This document shows, in pieces, positions 19,277 to 32,891 of a DNA stretch of 64,000 bases. The first letter of the stretch is position 1. Every line of letters begins with the position of its first letter. Source of the stretch: Amoebidium appalachense (taxonomy: Eukaryota; Ichthyosporea). The notes beneath the pieces were generated by a model that made no database searches, was not told the origin of the DNA, and saw only the letters and a list, made by a program, of their open reading frames with translations. The translations under genes were made by a program, and so were the position numbers. The stretch is taken from contig CAVNZM010000019.1 in assembly GCA_963693365.1 (NCBI GenBank), positions 124,001 through 188,000 on the forward strand, given 5' to 3'.

Positions 19277-20743
19277 CTACACGCCCTCGGGGAACGGCAG
19301 GTGCCTGTACGACTTGTCGCCCATGTACTGCAGCTTCCGCCCGAGCGCCCACGGCATGTCGCACTGCGTGATGTGCAGCAGCCGCGTCATGAACCGGTCC
19401 CACTTCGAGTCCATCAGGAACCCGGCCGCACGGAGGAGCCAGTGGTTGTAGAGGACCAGGTCGCAGTCACTGGAAAACACAAGCGGGCGGATGAGCCCGC
19501 TGGGGTCGGCGAGCACGACCAGGCGCACGTGCCTGAAGTTGACCATCTCGATGGTCGGGGGCATGTGGTAGACGAGCTCCTTGTCGCTGAACATGGGCGC
19601 CGTGACGGTCAGCGAGCGCAGGTTGACGGCCTGCGCGATGGCCACCAGCGCGCGCGGGCTGTGGGGCACGTGCATGATCTCCAGCACATGGACGTCCTGC
19701 AGCGCCCAGTTGTGGGCGGGATGGAAGCACTCGAACTCGCGGGCGCCGGCCACAAGCAGCCGGTTGCCTGGGTAGTCACTGGGGCCGTCCGCAACGGTGG
19801 TGATCTCGATGTCGCGCACCTCCTTGCCGATCTGGACGCTGGTGCACCCGCGCAGCGTGCCGCGGGCCTGTGAGCACAGCAGCTCGACACGGTGGGCGCG
19901 ATTGATGGTGTCGAACACCACCATGCCAAAGACGCACACGTGCACATTGCGCATGTTGACGCAGGACTCGATGTTGTGGATGTTGTGGATACCGGGAGCG
20001 GAGCCGCCGCTGCCGTAGCCGTACTGGTGGCCGCACATGGAGCGGAAGCGGTAGTCCAGATGCAGTTTCACAAGGCCCGCAGGCACATGCAGCGCCGTGC
20101 TGGGGATGGCGTAGATGTTAGAGGGGTTCACACGCGTGCACAGGTGGACGTGCAGATGGGCCAGGTTTTCGAGCGCAGTGAGATCCATGACTACACCAGG
20201 TGTGGGCCTGGGAGTGGCAGAGAAGGCAAGGGTCAGACTCGTCAGGTTCTGGATAGCGCGGCCCAGCAAGGCGAAGGGGGCGACAAGGGGGGTGCGGCAC
20301 TTGAAGGAGTTGACCTCTGCGACCTTGAGGTTGGGAAACAGGTCTGGGTAGATGGGCTCCGTGCTGGTGTAGCGGTGGTTATGGGCAGCCTTTGCATGGT
20401 GGTTGGCCAGGTCCCGGTACTCATCAAGAACCATGTGGAGAACGAAGCGCATGGGCGGAAGCTCGGCAAGGCGCTTGTAGTCAGCAGTGGTGGCAAGGAC
20501 GTGGGTGGCACGGACGCGCGTGGCAAACTCGATTGACTTCGGACCCTTGGATAGGTCGACGCGCATGTGGCTGTTCGGGCGCGCCAGCTCTGCCTCGTGT
20601 ACGTGGCGAAGCGCTCGGCAGGTGAGCGCAATGCTGCGACGTGAGCGTGCATCCAGGAAGGAGCAGATGTACAGAAGCAGGTAGTGGTTGCCCAAGACCA
20701 GCTGTTGCGCGCTGGGAGAAAGGGTGGACTGATCGGCGCCCAT
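19277..20743 (-). CDS. F-box protein, right copy
   Basis: A 488-residue protein, nearly identical to 10258-11724, with the F-box at residues about 15-52 and the MGADQS start. Upstream (20800-20910) the CCAAT-box cluster is mirrored with small indels. The region between its stop and protein G (19145-19276) contains a duplicated 3' fragment of gene G (ATCAAGGCYCACAGATTCGACTAC, about 19210-19265). Confidence 0.75.
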   Translation of the reverse strand: MGADQSTLSPSAQQLVLGNHYLLLYICSFLDARSRRSIALTCRALRHVHEAELARPNSHMRVDLSKGPKSIEFATRVRATHVLATTADYKRLAELPPMRFVLHMVLDEYRDLANHHAKAAHNHRYTSTEPIYPDLFPNLKVAEVNSFKCRTPLVAPFALLGRAIQNLTSLTLAFSATPRPTPGVVMDLTALENLAHLHVHLCTRVNPSNIYAIPSTALHVPAGLVKLHLDYRFRSMCGHQYGYGSGGSAPGIHNIHNIESCVNMRNVHVCVFGMVVFDTINRAHRVELLCSQARGTLRGCTSVQIGKEVRDIEITTVADGPSDYPGNRLLVAGAREFECFHPAHNWALQDVHVLEIMHVPHSPRALVAIAQAVNLRSLTVTAPMFSDKELVYHMPPTIEMVNFRHVRLVVLADPSGLIRPLVFSSDCDLVLYNHWLLRAAGFLMDSKWDRFMTRLLHITQCDMPWALGRKLQYMGDKSYRHLPFPEGV

Positions 20744-21517
20744 TGTGATGAACGCGCCGTGAAGTTCGTATGGAGAGTGAAGTTTGAAAGCTGTGCTCTG
20801 GTATACCCCTCCCTGAGAGCCAACACCAATAGCGTGCTGACCAATCAGACGCGTTGACCAATCAGACGTACCGACCAATCAGACGTTTGGAGTGCCGACC
20901 AATCAGCGTGATGTCCAATCGGATAGAGGGTCTTGTATTCCTGTGGAAGATGACCGAAGGATCTGTAGCCAAGGCATGCAGCGTCTGATTGGCTCAGTTA
21001 CAGCATTTGTGTTATTTTAAAATTGACTGGTTATGATACAGTATTGATGTGATGTGAACGTCGCGATTTACAACACTCCAAGCACGCCAATTTGAAAACA
21101 AAACCGAAATATTAATTAGAAAACAATACAGAAATATTTAAACCCGATTTATACGAACATTTTTGCCATTGTTTTCCTATTGAACAGGTTGTTGTTTTAG
21201 TTTCTACTCAGAGTTCGGAAAAGCGACTCGCGGTCAGGGTTATAACCGAAAGGGGATCCCTGAAACAAAAACCCTATATACATAGGATGTCTGTTTCGTT
21301 AAATCAAATTGACGGAGTTCGAACCTCCCATTCTTGTGGCTTTCACAACAGTTACTTCTTCTATAGCTTATGCATTTCGTTTCATTTCAGTTGCAATTTA
21401 TTGCGCCGAAGGACACTTTCGCACCCTGGCAAAGCCACTGGACCAATCAAATTGGCTATAGGACCCATATAACACCATCACTGCTTCGGATGCTGCCAGT
21501 CTTGCAAACCTGCAGCT
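20744..21517. other. Intergenic region, right mirror of 9498-10257
   Basis: Clustered CCAATCAGAC boxes lie at about 20840-20910. An AT-rich middle and a CCAATCAAATTGGC element near 21443 follow. No gene is supported. Confidence 0.5.
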
Positions 21518-22534
21518 ATGAACCACAAGCCAAACGTTAACCTGTGGCGCCTGCGCGACAAGCTCTTCCAAGCGACAACACCGGCCAGCGAGGCAGCGCT
21601 CATGGGCGTTCCCGTCTTCGGCGAATTCGACATGCACTCGCCCCCAGCCAACATGCACTCGTTCCCCGCCAACACAAAACCTGCACGCGCAATACCGCCC
21701 AAAGACGACTGCGTGCATGCACAGCCCTCCCAACCCCCTTTTGCAGTTGTGCACGCACCGCCCCTGTGCAGCAAGGACGTGCGAGTGTACCCGTTGCAGA
21801 CAACATGGCCACCACCACCGGGCAAGATTCCGCTACGCAGGATTCTCCCGTACAAGACTTCAGGTGCTGCGGCCAGCGACGTGGAACAAAAGCAACGGGA
21901 TGTATTTTATTGGAAGGCAGGGGCGAATCCAAGTAGACGTGGACGGTACTTACGCAAAAACAAGATGGGGGCCTCCAAAAAACTCACCTCCCCGCGCCTA
22001 CCAGTGGCAGTCAACGCCGAACCCAACGCGCCCTGGCGACCACTCTCTTTTCCGGATTTGGACACGGAAGAGACCACAGAGGCAGCGGATAGGGAGAACG
22101 CAGCAGCGCCCCCAAGCAGCCAGGTGTGCGAAGCAGCAGCGCCCCCAAGCAGCCAGGTGTGCGAAGCAGCACGCGAGCCGCTCGTGTACGAGGACCACAG
22201 TTCCGTCGACGTCGACGACCAGGTGGCCTTCACGGGGCAGATGGTATCCACGAGCAGCCCCCAGTCGGAGACAACGGGAGAGCAGTGCGAGATCTGGGTG
22301 TCTGTCGATCGATCTCCGCACCCCCCATACATCTACTACAACGTGAAGCATGTCATAGTGCAAGTAACAAACAAGGGTTCTAAAATACACATCGCATACG
22401 AGGAGGCCTCCTCCAACCAGCTGTGGCAACTGCAATTTAAGGACAACAAGAAGCCTTTGCATGTAGTCATAGGAGGCAATGGAGAAAACACTGTTGCGGT
22501 GAATGAGGTGTGGGTGTGCATTCGACCAGGATAG
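21518..22534 (+). CDS. Protein E with AAPPSSQVCEA repeats, right copy
   Basis: A 338-residue twin of 8448-9497 with two instead of three 11-residue repeats. The rest is nearly identical, including the acidic patch and the C-terminal domain. Family not recognised. Confidence 0.65.
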   Translation: MNHKPNVNLWRLRDKLFQATTPASEAALMGVPVFGEFDMHSPPANMHSFPANTKPARAIPPKDDCVHAQPSQPPFAVVHAPPLCSKDVRVYPLQTTWPPPPGKIPLRRILPYKTSGAAASDVEQKQRDVFYWKAGANPSRRGRYLRKNKMGASKKLTSPRLPVAVNAEPNAPWRPLSFPDLDTEETTEAADRENAAAPPSSQVCEAAAPPSSQVCEAAREPLVYEDHSSVDVDDQVAFTGQMVSTSSPQSETTGEQCEIWVSVDRSPHPPYIYYNVKHVIVQVTNKGSKIHIAYEEASSNQLWQLQFKDNKKPLHVVIGGNGENTVAVNEVWVCIRPG

Positions 22535-22849
22535 TGGTGTGGGGTGTTTGCTGGGTGGGTGAATGTGTATGGGAGAGAGGAATGCTATACCCATAGAAAA
22601 TATAGACAGGGCAGTGTGTACAAGTACCACAATGTGATATGCTATGATATGCCCCAACCCATACATGTGCAAATGTGCAAACCAGCGCAAATATCCCATC
22701 GTTTGTTTCTTACGATGTCTTCTCATAAGCACGATTTGGTGCAAACATCATCTATGTATCTGAACCCTAACATGTAAGCGAGACTTCACGACAGCAAGAT
22801 TGAATAAAACAAAAGTCAATACATAACCACACTTGGACGTATCTGAAAC

Positions 22850-22877
22850 ATGCATGTGCGTATGTGTGTGTGGTGTG

Positions 22878-22937
<60 letters not shown>

Positions 22938-22989
22938 TGTGTGTGTGTGTGGTGTGTGTGGTGTGTGTGGTGTGTGTGTGTGTGTGTGT

Positions 22990-23030
<41 letters not shown>

Positions 23031-23041
23031 CTGTGTGTGTG
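22850..23041. repeat. (TG)n microsatellite, right arm
   Basis: GTGTGT arrays with GGTGTG interruptions between the convergent genes E and D, the counterpart of 7915-8135. Confidence 0.9.
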
Positions 23042-23065
23042 TACAGATGTACAGATGCCAAGTCT

Positions 23066-24244
23066 TCACGATTTATTTTGCGGGGTGCCCGGGGTGGCCG
23101 GCACCCACACATTTTGCCACCCAGAGGGGAAAAGCATCCACAACCACTCACCCTGGGGGGAGTTGGGATCTTCAACTTCTAAATTCTTGCATACAGTATC
23201 TTTAACAGGCGGTGTGAGCGGGCTTGGGGATGGGTATGGGCTTGGTGGAAGAGATGTGCATGGTGGGGGTTGGGGAGAGAAATGGGTGTTTGTGTGGGCT
23301 TGTGGGGCAGGAACAAGTCTTCGGGGGGCCAAACCCGGTCGCAGCTGTCGTCTACGGCCAACAAGCCTCCTCGCGCAGCCGTCCACACCATGCTGATGCT
23401 GCAGGACGAGTGTGTGGCAGTCGGCACACACGAGCACGGTGGCAGGGCGTGCAAAGACGTGCACGCAGTGTGGACAAGGACAGGAATGGAAGCGGAGGGG
23501 GAGGTCGGCGGCCACGTAGGCCTGGGGTGTGCCGGGCGAAGCTGGGCGGCGGCGGCAGCTGCACAAGGGGCAGTATTCGAGGGCGGGGGTGTACATGTCA
23601 GTGACAAGGTGGCGCAGGCGACCCGCACACATGTGAGCGAGAAAGGCCTCCGCATTGCGGTAGTGTGTGCATGCACAGACGGGGGAGGCACATTCGGGCA
23701 CGGGAGCGGGGAAGCCAACGTGCCACATGGCACATGCAGGGTTGTGCGGGGCCATGCGGTGGGCGGTGGGGAGGGGGTCTGGGATGTCGGGTATGCACGT
23801 GCATGGGACGGGTATGGTGGTCAGCAGGGAGTAGACGGCATTCCAAGCCCGCCGACGCTGTGTGTTGATATAGTTGTGGGTGCGACGGGCGATGCGGAAG
23901 GCACAGTGGGTGCCGCTACGGCATGTGTCGCAGCAGCCGGGGAGGCCGGGCATGGGAGAAGAGTGAGTCGACAGCGAGGTGAAGCACGAACTACACAGAC
24001 GGGGAACACTTGTTGCCGCAAGGGTCAGGCAGTGGTCGCAGCCACAAACAAAATGGGTGATGGCGGGGAAGTGTTTTGATTTCGTCTTGAGATGCGGGGT
24101 GTTGTGGTAACCGCAGACGGCACACGCGTCGGAAGAGCCGTCACAGACGCGAAGGTCTGTGCAACGAGTGCATTCACACCCTTCAACGGGCTTTGGGGGT
24201 GAAGGGAGGGGAGGGGGGAGTGGGTGGGGGAGTGGGGCGTTCAT
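23066..24244 (-). CDS. Cysteine-rich protein, gene D right copy
   Basis: A 392-residue twin of 6710-7888. The Cys pairs and the C-terminal WLWMLFPSGW segment are conserved. Upstream of the ATG the two arms diverge by indels, which supports this start. Confidence 0.65.
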   Translation of the reverse strand: MNAPLPHPLPPPLPSPPKPVEGCECTRCTDLRVCDGSSDACAVCGYHNTPHLKTKSKHFPAITHFVCGCDHCLTLAATSVPRLCSSCFTSLSTHSSPMPGLPGCCDTCRSGTHCAFRIARRTHNYINTQRRRAWNAVYSLLTTIPVPCTCIPDIPDPLPTAHRMAPHNPACAMWHVGFPAPVPECASPVCACTHYRNAEAFLAHMCAGRLRHLVTDMYTPALEYCPLCSCRRRPASPGTPQAYVAADLPLRFHSCPCPHCVHVFARPATVLVCADCHTLVLQHQHGVDGCARRLVGRRRQLRPGLAPRRLVPAPQAHTNTHFSPQPPPCTSLPPSPYPSPSPLTPPVKDTVCKNLEVEDPNSPQGEWLWMLFPSGWQNVWVPATPGTPQNKS

Positions 24245-24726
24245 GTTTTGCAAGGGTGGGTGAAGAGAAATCGCTGTGAGCGAAAGGTGAACAAACGAAA
24301 CCGATTGAGGTGAGAGTTGATGTCCATGTGACACCGTTTGCCTGTCACCCAATCTTCAATTAAAAAATGTCATTGCATCATGGAAATCTCCCACAAGCGA
24401 CAAAAACAGTGGGGTTTATTGAAACAATATTTACAGGGCAAGCCGCGCCACGGAATGCGATTTAATCAGACAAGATCGATAAACCCCCCTTTCTCCTCAG
24501 CGATCAAAGGGTGATTATCAGATGTCAAACGATCTGATTGGTCAGCTTTTTATCACGTGACATGATAAGATTATTACACATTTGATAGGTAGGCATGGGC
24601 CATCGGGCCTGTCAAATACAAACAAGGTTGCAAAAGCTCACGCGCGAGACAACGCGCAATGTTTAGCGGCTATTGTTGATGATTATGTAGGTGTATATAA
24701 AGACTGAAATCCCAACAGAAGAGGCC
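24245..24726. other. Intergenic region between genes D and C, right
   Basis: Holds a TATCACGTGA motif near 24550, CCAAT boxes, and a GTATATAAAG TATA box at about 24693-24702 for gene C. No gene seen. Confidence 0.5.
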
Positions 24727-25038
24727 ATGGCGCAAACACAAAATCACAAACCGGCTGCGCTTACGATGCCGAAGCTAAACGGAGCAAAGCCCAAACCCAC
24801 CAGTACAAGCGCGCCCAAACCGGCTGCGCTTACGATGCCGAAGCTAAACGGAGCAAAGCCCAAACCCACCAGTACAAGCGCACTCAAGCCAGCTAAAAAA
24901 AAGTATGTATCCCAGGACAAGTGCCCTAACAACTCCAAATCGTGCAAGCTTGCACGGCGCTGCCCCGTGTGCACAGGACTCGTGCGACGCATCCATCCGT
25001 ACATGTCCGCCCAACCTAAAGACTCCGATCCATCCTGA
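24727..25038 (+). CDS. Small basic protein with tandem repeat and Cys cluster, gene C right copy
   Basis: A 103-residue counterpart of 5914-6225. The two 23-residue repeats differ from the left-arm repeat at the same positions in both units, so repeats within an arm are more alike than between arms (concerted evolution). The C-terminal CP-x5-C-x5-CPVC cluster is unchanged. Confidence 0.6.
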   Translation: MAQTQNHKPAALTMPKLNGAKPKPTSTSAPKPAALTMPKLNGAKPKPTSTSALKPAKKKYVSQDKCPNNSKSCKLARRCPVCTGLVRRIHPYMSAQPKDSDPS

Positions 25039-25944
25039 AGCACGCGCACACTTCGTGTCCGGCCGGGGTGTCCTGGCGCTCCGGCATGGCATAGAAGAAG
25101 GACTTGGGCTCCAGGGGCAACTGGCGTATGCCGGCAAAGTCCTTCTCGAGGGAGCGACCCAGCTTCCTCAGGTCGCGCAGCTGGGGGTCCTTGTGGGTGC
25201 TGCTGGCTGGGACGCCGTGTGGATGGGGTACGTCAACATCCAGAGCCTCAAGGGCGCGCGAGAGAAACGTGTAGAGGTGCAACGTGTTGATGTCGAGCGC
25301 AGACGCTATCGAAACGCCCGTGTCTATATTGATGCGCTGGGCAAGCACCTTGAAAACCAGCGCCTCGGCGTGCGGGGCGCAGATGTTGCGGGTCTTGAAG
25401 CGTGAAGTGACTTGCACATTGGCCACCTTTTCAAGGATGGTCACCAGGCTGTGGACGTCAAGCACGGATGTCGAGCTGAGTGTGGCCACCAGGAAACCGA
25501 CAAAGGTAGCGCGAATGTGGCGGGTGGCATCCAGAGGGGTGGTGGAAGGGGGCGCGCCGCGGGTCTTCTCATAGAGCCGGGTTTCGTGCAAGTGCAGCTC
25601 CTTGTTGCGGGCGCTGTTAAACCATCCCAGAAAATCGAGGGCCAGGGGGGACTCGTACAAGACCTGGGTGGTCAGGTGAAGAAACGCAGCGGGCGAGACC
25701 AGCATGAAGTTGCCCTCCTTGTAGTAGTGCGGGGAACCCTGTAGGAATCACCAAGTATCAGCATGGATTGAGTATGGCGGGGGTGGGTCCCCCTTAATCG
25801 GTTCCGAGAACACGGGGAAGAGATAGTCAAGGACACTGAGAAAGAACATGCCCACGCAAAACGCCACCGTAGCCACGACCACTATGGTGCCCGGATCCAC
25901 CATTTAGTAGGGGTGTCGATAAAGTGTCGGTGGAAGCTTCAAAA

Positions 25945-26014
<70 letters not shown>

Positions 26015-26832
26015 GTGTGTGTTAAGCCTTGTGTGTGGGGGGGGGGGGGGGGGGGCCCTCCTACCGCTTCTGTGCCTGGTACATCACGGGCGTTTGCGAT
26101 TTTGGCCTGATCGAGACGGTCGCGTATCTCATCGATGTCCCTGAAGCCGAGAAGCGCACAGATGCTACCAGCGTCGAGGTAGGAGAGCTGCTCTTTGCTA
26201 GCTGCAAAAGGGAGCGTGCAGCTGATGAACGGTACAAGGCACAACGGGCTAAGTCTGTCGAGCGCCTCGCCCAACATCTGTGAAACAGGCAGGGGTGCAA
26301 GATGGCGCCTCCAATCACCAGCAGTGGCGAGGGCTTTGATTTCACCAGGTGGCTTTTTGGTCATTGAGATGTTAGCGCGCGAGCGCTTCCATTGTCTCGT
26401 ATCGGAATCCTGGTTCTCGGCAGACCTGAGCCGGCCAAACCATGTTGTTGCTGGCGTGGTTGTGGTGGGTGGCAGCGTGGGGGCGTGAGAGGAGACCGCT
26501 TGCAGATGCAGACGTGCGGGAACAGGACGCGCCGGAGAGGGGGGGATTGTCTCGCCGCAGACCATGTCGAAGTCGAAGACGTGGTGCTGGCCGTGGCTCT
26601 TAGCCGTCGTCGGGGTGGGCGCATGGAGCATGGAGCCGTCACCTAGTTGGTTGTCAAAAGCAGCAAAATCGTCGGACGTCAGCGGAATGAAGTCGGTACT
26701 CTGTATGATGTCCAGGTCGGGTTGTGGGGTGGGTGGAAACGTGAAGGTGCTGAATACGGCCGGCTGGGAGACAGGCGCAGCGCCAGGAGCGCCGATGTCC
26801 ATCGCGGTGTGCAGTGTCTGTGACATGTACAT
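25016..26832 (-). CDS. Spliced MSV199-like protein, gene B right copy (exons 26065-26832, 25016-25738)
   Basis: Exon 1 (256 codons) and exon 2 (241 codons including stop) join in phase 0 through donor GTAGGA at 26064 and acceptor TCCTACAG ending at 25739, giving about 496 residues. The splice restores the MSV199-like module: AGSICALLGFRDIDEI...then HYYKEGNFMLVSPAAFLHL. The N-terminus is longer than in the left copy (MYMSQTLHTAMDIGAPG start). The 326-nt intron contains a small gene (25748-25903), a (TG)n array and a G-run. Confidence 0.7.
25748..25903 (-). CDS. Intron-nested small membrane protein with PPxY motif, right copy
   Basis: A 51-residue homologue of 5052-5201, also inside the intron of gene B and also preceded by CCCCTACTAAATG. 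One hydrophobic helix (about residues 7-26) is followed by FPVFSEPIKGD and a PPPPY motif. Codon-level conservation with the left copy, including a whole-codon insertion that keeps frame, supports real coding. Confidence 0.65.
   Translation of the reverse strand: MVDPGTIVVVATVAFCVGMFFLSVLDYLFPVFSEPIKGDPPPPYSIHADTW
25944..26056. repeat. (TG)n plus poly-G tract in intron of gene B right copy
   Basis: About 35 TG units followed by a 17-base G-run, adjacent to the 5' splice site on the minus strand. Confidence 0.9.
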
Positions 26833-28152
<1,320 letters not shown>

Positions 28153-29757
28153 TCACTCACTATCACTGTCCGCAATCACCACAACATCAACGGGGCCCTC
28201 GGGCTTCTGCAGGCGGGCGACCTTGCGCTTCCGCCCCAGCCGCCCGCGCTGCACATACACGTCCAGCTGGGTCTGCCCCTTGAGCTGCTCGCCGCGCTCG
28301 ACCAGGGGGTCGTTGAGGCTGACGGTGCGCCCGAGCTCCAGCGGCTCGATGTCGGGGAACTTGTCCTGGATGGCCTCCAGCCACGACGCCAGCTCGACGT
28401 GCACCTCGTACTCGGCAGCGCCCGTGTCCGCGTTGTTGATGGTCGACTGGCGCAGCACCGGCGCCTTGCAGTACTCGACGTACCAGCGCGTGTAGTTGTA
28501 GACAAAGGTGTACAGCTGCTGCGTGGTCATGTCGGTCGAGTACTTGGGCTCCTCGCCGGTCCACAGCCGGATGCGCTCCTTCATGGCCTTCTGCAGCCCG
28601 GTGGTGGCGATGATGTTGGAAATCTCCCCCGACTGGAACACAAAGCACACGCCCGTGGTGGCCATGATCATGCCCGTGTACGTGCTGGCGCAGCGCACGC
28701 CTTCGCCGTACAGCGTGTCCACGCACACATACGCGAACGCGCGCGTCAGGCGCTTGAACTTATGGTTGTCCGTGTACGTGCCGCCGGTTGTGAGAGGCAT
28801 GCGGGTCGGGAGGGTGAGTGGTTCGAGCTTCACGCGGGCGAGAGCGGCAGCGAGGGTGGCGAGCGCCTCAGCCTGGGCGGCCTCCGCGGCCTCCTTGGCG
28901 CCCATGGCCTGCGTCGCGCTCGGCGGCAGCCTCGGCAGCAAGGGCTTCGGCCGCAGCAAGGGTGGCGCGCAGGGCGGAGAGGGCTTCCCGTCCTTGGTTC
29001 GGTGGCAGCCATGACGGGCAAAGGCTTCTGGCAACATCAAGGCCAGCCCACACTCGGACTGTGTGGCCCAGGATGCCAGGGTTGGCGAGCCCGAGGCCAT
29101 GCGGAACCCCTCTGGACTCAACAGGTGATCTTGTCCCGGACGACCTCCAATGCTCTGATGAAACAGAAGTTAAGCGATGACGTCACAAAGCCAATCAAAA
29201 CTTTCCCGCTCGGAGCTGAAAGTGATGACGTCACAACGCCAATCAAAACTCAACCTGAAAAGTTTTGACGCCAACACTTTGGAGTTATGGTACAGACAAA
29301 GTGATGACGCAAAAATGACGAAATGACTTTTCAGCCCTGATCGTAAAAGTGACACTTTCGGTGAGCTTTGTCATGATCCCCATAACCAATGAGACTCTCC
29401 GGTAGAGCCGGGAATTAACCAAAACTTAACGAATTCTGAGATGTTCTCACTCACCTCCATCTCAACAACACGGTAGTTGCCAGCCGGGACAAAGCCAGGA
29501 ACACCATTCTGCCCCTTGAACATGACCCTCACGAAGTCATTGTAGCTCCGGTACCCCAGCAAGCGGAACACAGCACGCCCGGAGATGGTCTCGGCGCTGT
29601 CCAGCAGGAACGGGTTGAGGAAGCGCAGCACCTTGACCACCACGTCGTCGCCCACGGTGCCCAGCAGGCGCTCGAGCTCGGGAGAGATGGGAGGGAAGCC
29701 GGCCTCTTTGGCACCGGCAATGTTGAGGCGCTCGTAGATGGCATAGGTGGAAGCCAT
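28153..29757 (-). CDS. Spliced MSV199/Bro-like protein, gene A right copy (exons 29455-29757, 28153-29154)
   Basis: Exon 1 (101 codons) ends at a consensus GTGAGT donor (29454). The acceptor TTTCATCAG ends at 29155, and exon 2 (333 codons plus stop) follows in phase 0, giving 434 residues. The splice joins the MSV199-like head to a GRPGQDHLLSPEGF segment. Exon 2 ends with the C-terminal domain shared with the KilA-N proteins (TTQQLYTFVYNYTRWYVEYC... DKFPDIEPLEL). Between them, compensating indels have turned the Ala/Glu coiled coil of the left copy into a Pro-rich stretch. The 300-nt intron has TGACGTCA sites and no ORF. TATA box at about 29848-29855 (minus strand). Confidence 0.65.
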
Positions 29758-30324
<567 letters not shown>

Positions 30325-30719
30325 CACTCACCGACTATCCAATCAAATCACTGCAATGACTTCATCGGCGCTTTCATTATTCAAACTGTCGGGATGCGCG
30401 CGATTTGATTGGTGAGTTGAAGAGTTGCTACAGAAACCGACTTTCCATACCCCCACACACCACACACACCATACACCTACATGTATACGTATGTTACAGT
30501 ATCATTCTTGTATATGTAGGTATCCTTATAAATATAAATATAAATATATATATATATATTATACTAAAATAAAAGACATATGAACTTCATTTTTGTAAAT
30601 ATTTATTTATATATTTATAATAAATGAACATTGAAGTAGTATCACTACATGATCCTTTTGGAAGTAGGTTAGAAGAATATGAAAAGGTCAGTGTATACAA
30701 ATAAAAATTAGAATACAAA

Positions 30720-30760
<41 letters not shown>

Positions 30761-30978
30761 GTGTATATAAGTATACATATGTATAAAAATATGTACGCTT
30801 GTATGTATATGTGTATGATATATATAGATGTATGTGTGTGTGGTGTGTGGGGGTATGGAAAGTCGGTTTCTGTAGCAACTCTTCAACTCACCAATCAAAT
30901 CGCGCGCATCCCGACAGTTTGAATAATGAAAGCGCCGATAAAGTCATTCCAGTGATTTGATTGGATAGTCGGTGAGTG
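30325..30978. mobile_element. MITE-like inverted-repeat element 1
   Basis: A 654-base AT-rich element bounded by long inverted repeats of about 125 bases starting CACTCACCGACTATCC and ending GGATAGTCGGTGAGTG. The interior holds TATA microsatellites and no believable ORF. A second, very similar element lies at 31111-31852 in the same orientation. I see no clear target-site duplication. Confidence 0.6.
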
Positions 30979-31110
30979 GCATCACACTTGAATATGGTAG
31001 AAAAAACCAAAAAAGCAAACATAGTTACTTTTACTCCATCATTTTTTTTTTTACCCGATATTTTTATCGATAAGGTAAAAAAAAAAAAAACCCCTTTTTC
31101 CCCTTTTTAT

Positions 31111-31353
31111 ATTTATCTAATAGCGCTATGATTGGTAAGTGTGATTGCCACTCACCGACTATCCAATCAAATCACTGGAATGACTTCATCGGCGCTTTCA
31201 TTATTCAAACTGTCGGGATGCGCGCGATTTGATTGGTGAGTTGAAGAGTTGCTACAGAAACCGACTTTCCATACCCCCACACACCACACACCATACACCT
31301 ACATGTATACGTATGTTACAGTATCATTCTTGTATATGTAGGTATCTATATAA

Positions 31354-31394
<41 letters not shown>

Positions 31395-31551
31395 CTAAAA
31401 TAAAAGACATATGAACTTCACTTTTGTAAATATTTATTTATATATTTATAATAAATGAACATTGAAGTAGTATCACTACATGATCCTTTTGGAAGTAGGT
31501 TAGAAGAATATGAAAAGGTCAGTGTATACAAATAAAAATTAGAATACAAAG

Positions 31552-31596
<45 letters not shown>

Positions 31597-31852
31597 GTGT
31601 ATATAAGTATACATATGTAATAAAAATATGTACGCTTGTATGTATATGTGTATGATATATATAGATGTATGTGTGTGTGGTGTGTGGGGGTATGGAAAGT
31701 CGGTTTCTGTAGCAACTCTTCAACTCACCAATCAAATCGCGCGCATCCCGACAGTTTGAATAATGAAAGCGCCGATGAAGTCATTCCAGTGATTTGATTG
31801 GATAGTCGGTGAGTCGCATCACACTTACCAATCGTAGCGCTATTAGATAAAT
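31111..31852. mobile_element. MITE-like inverted-repeat element 2
   Basis: The inverted repeats extend further than in element 1, from ATTTATCTAATAGCGCTA at 31111 to its complement ending at 31852, about 170 bases each. The interior is nearly identical to element 1 except for (TA)n length. Non-autonomous, with no transposase. Could alternatively be a viral hairpin or recombination structure. Confidence 0.6.

Positions 31853-32891
<1,039 letters not shown>

Noticed and set aside
30587-31735. Tyr/Ile-rich ORFs inside the MITE-like elements
   Set aside because: They translate (TA)n/(GTATAT)n repeats and have no domain or conserved frame beyond the repeat identity.
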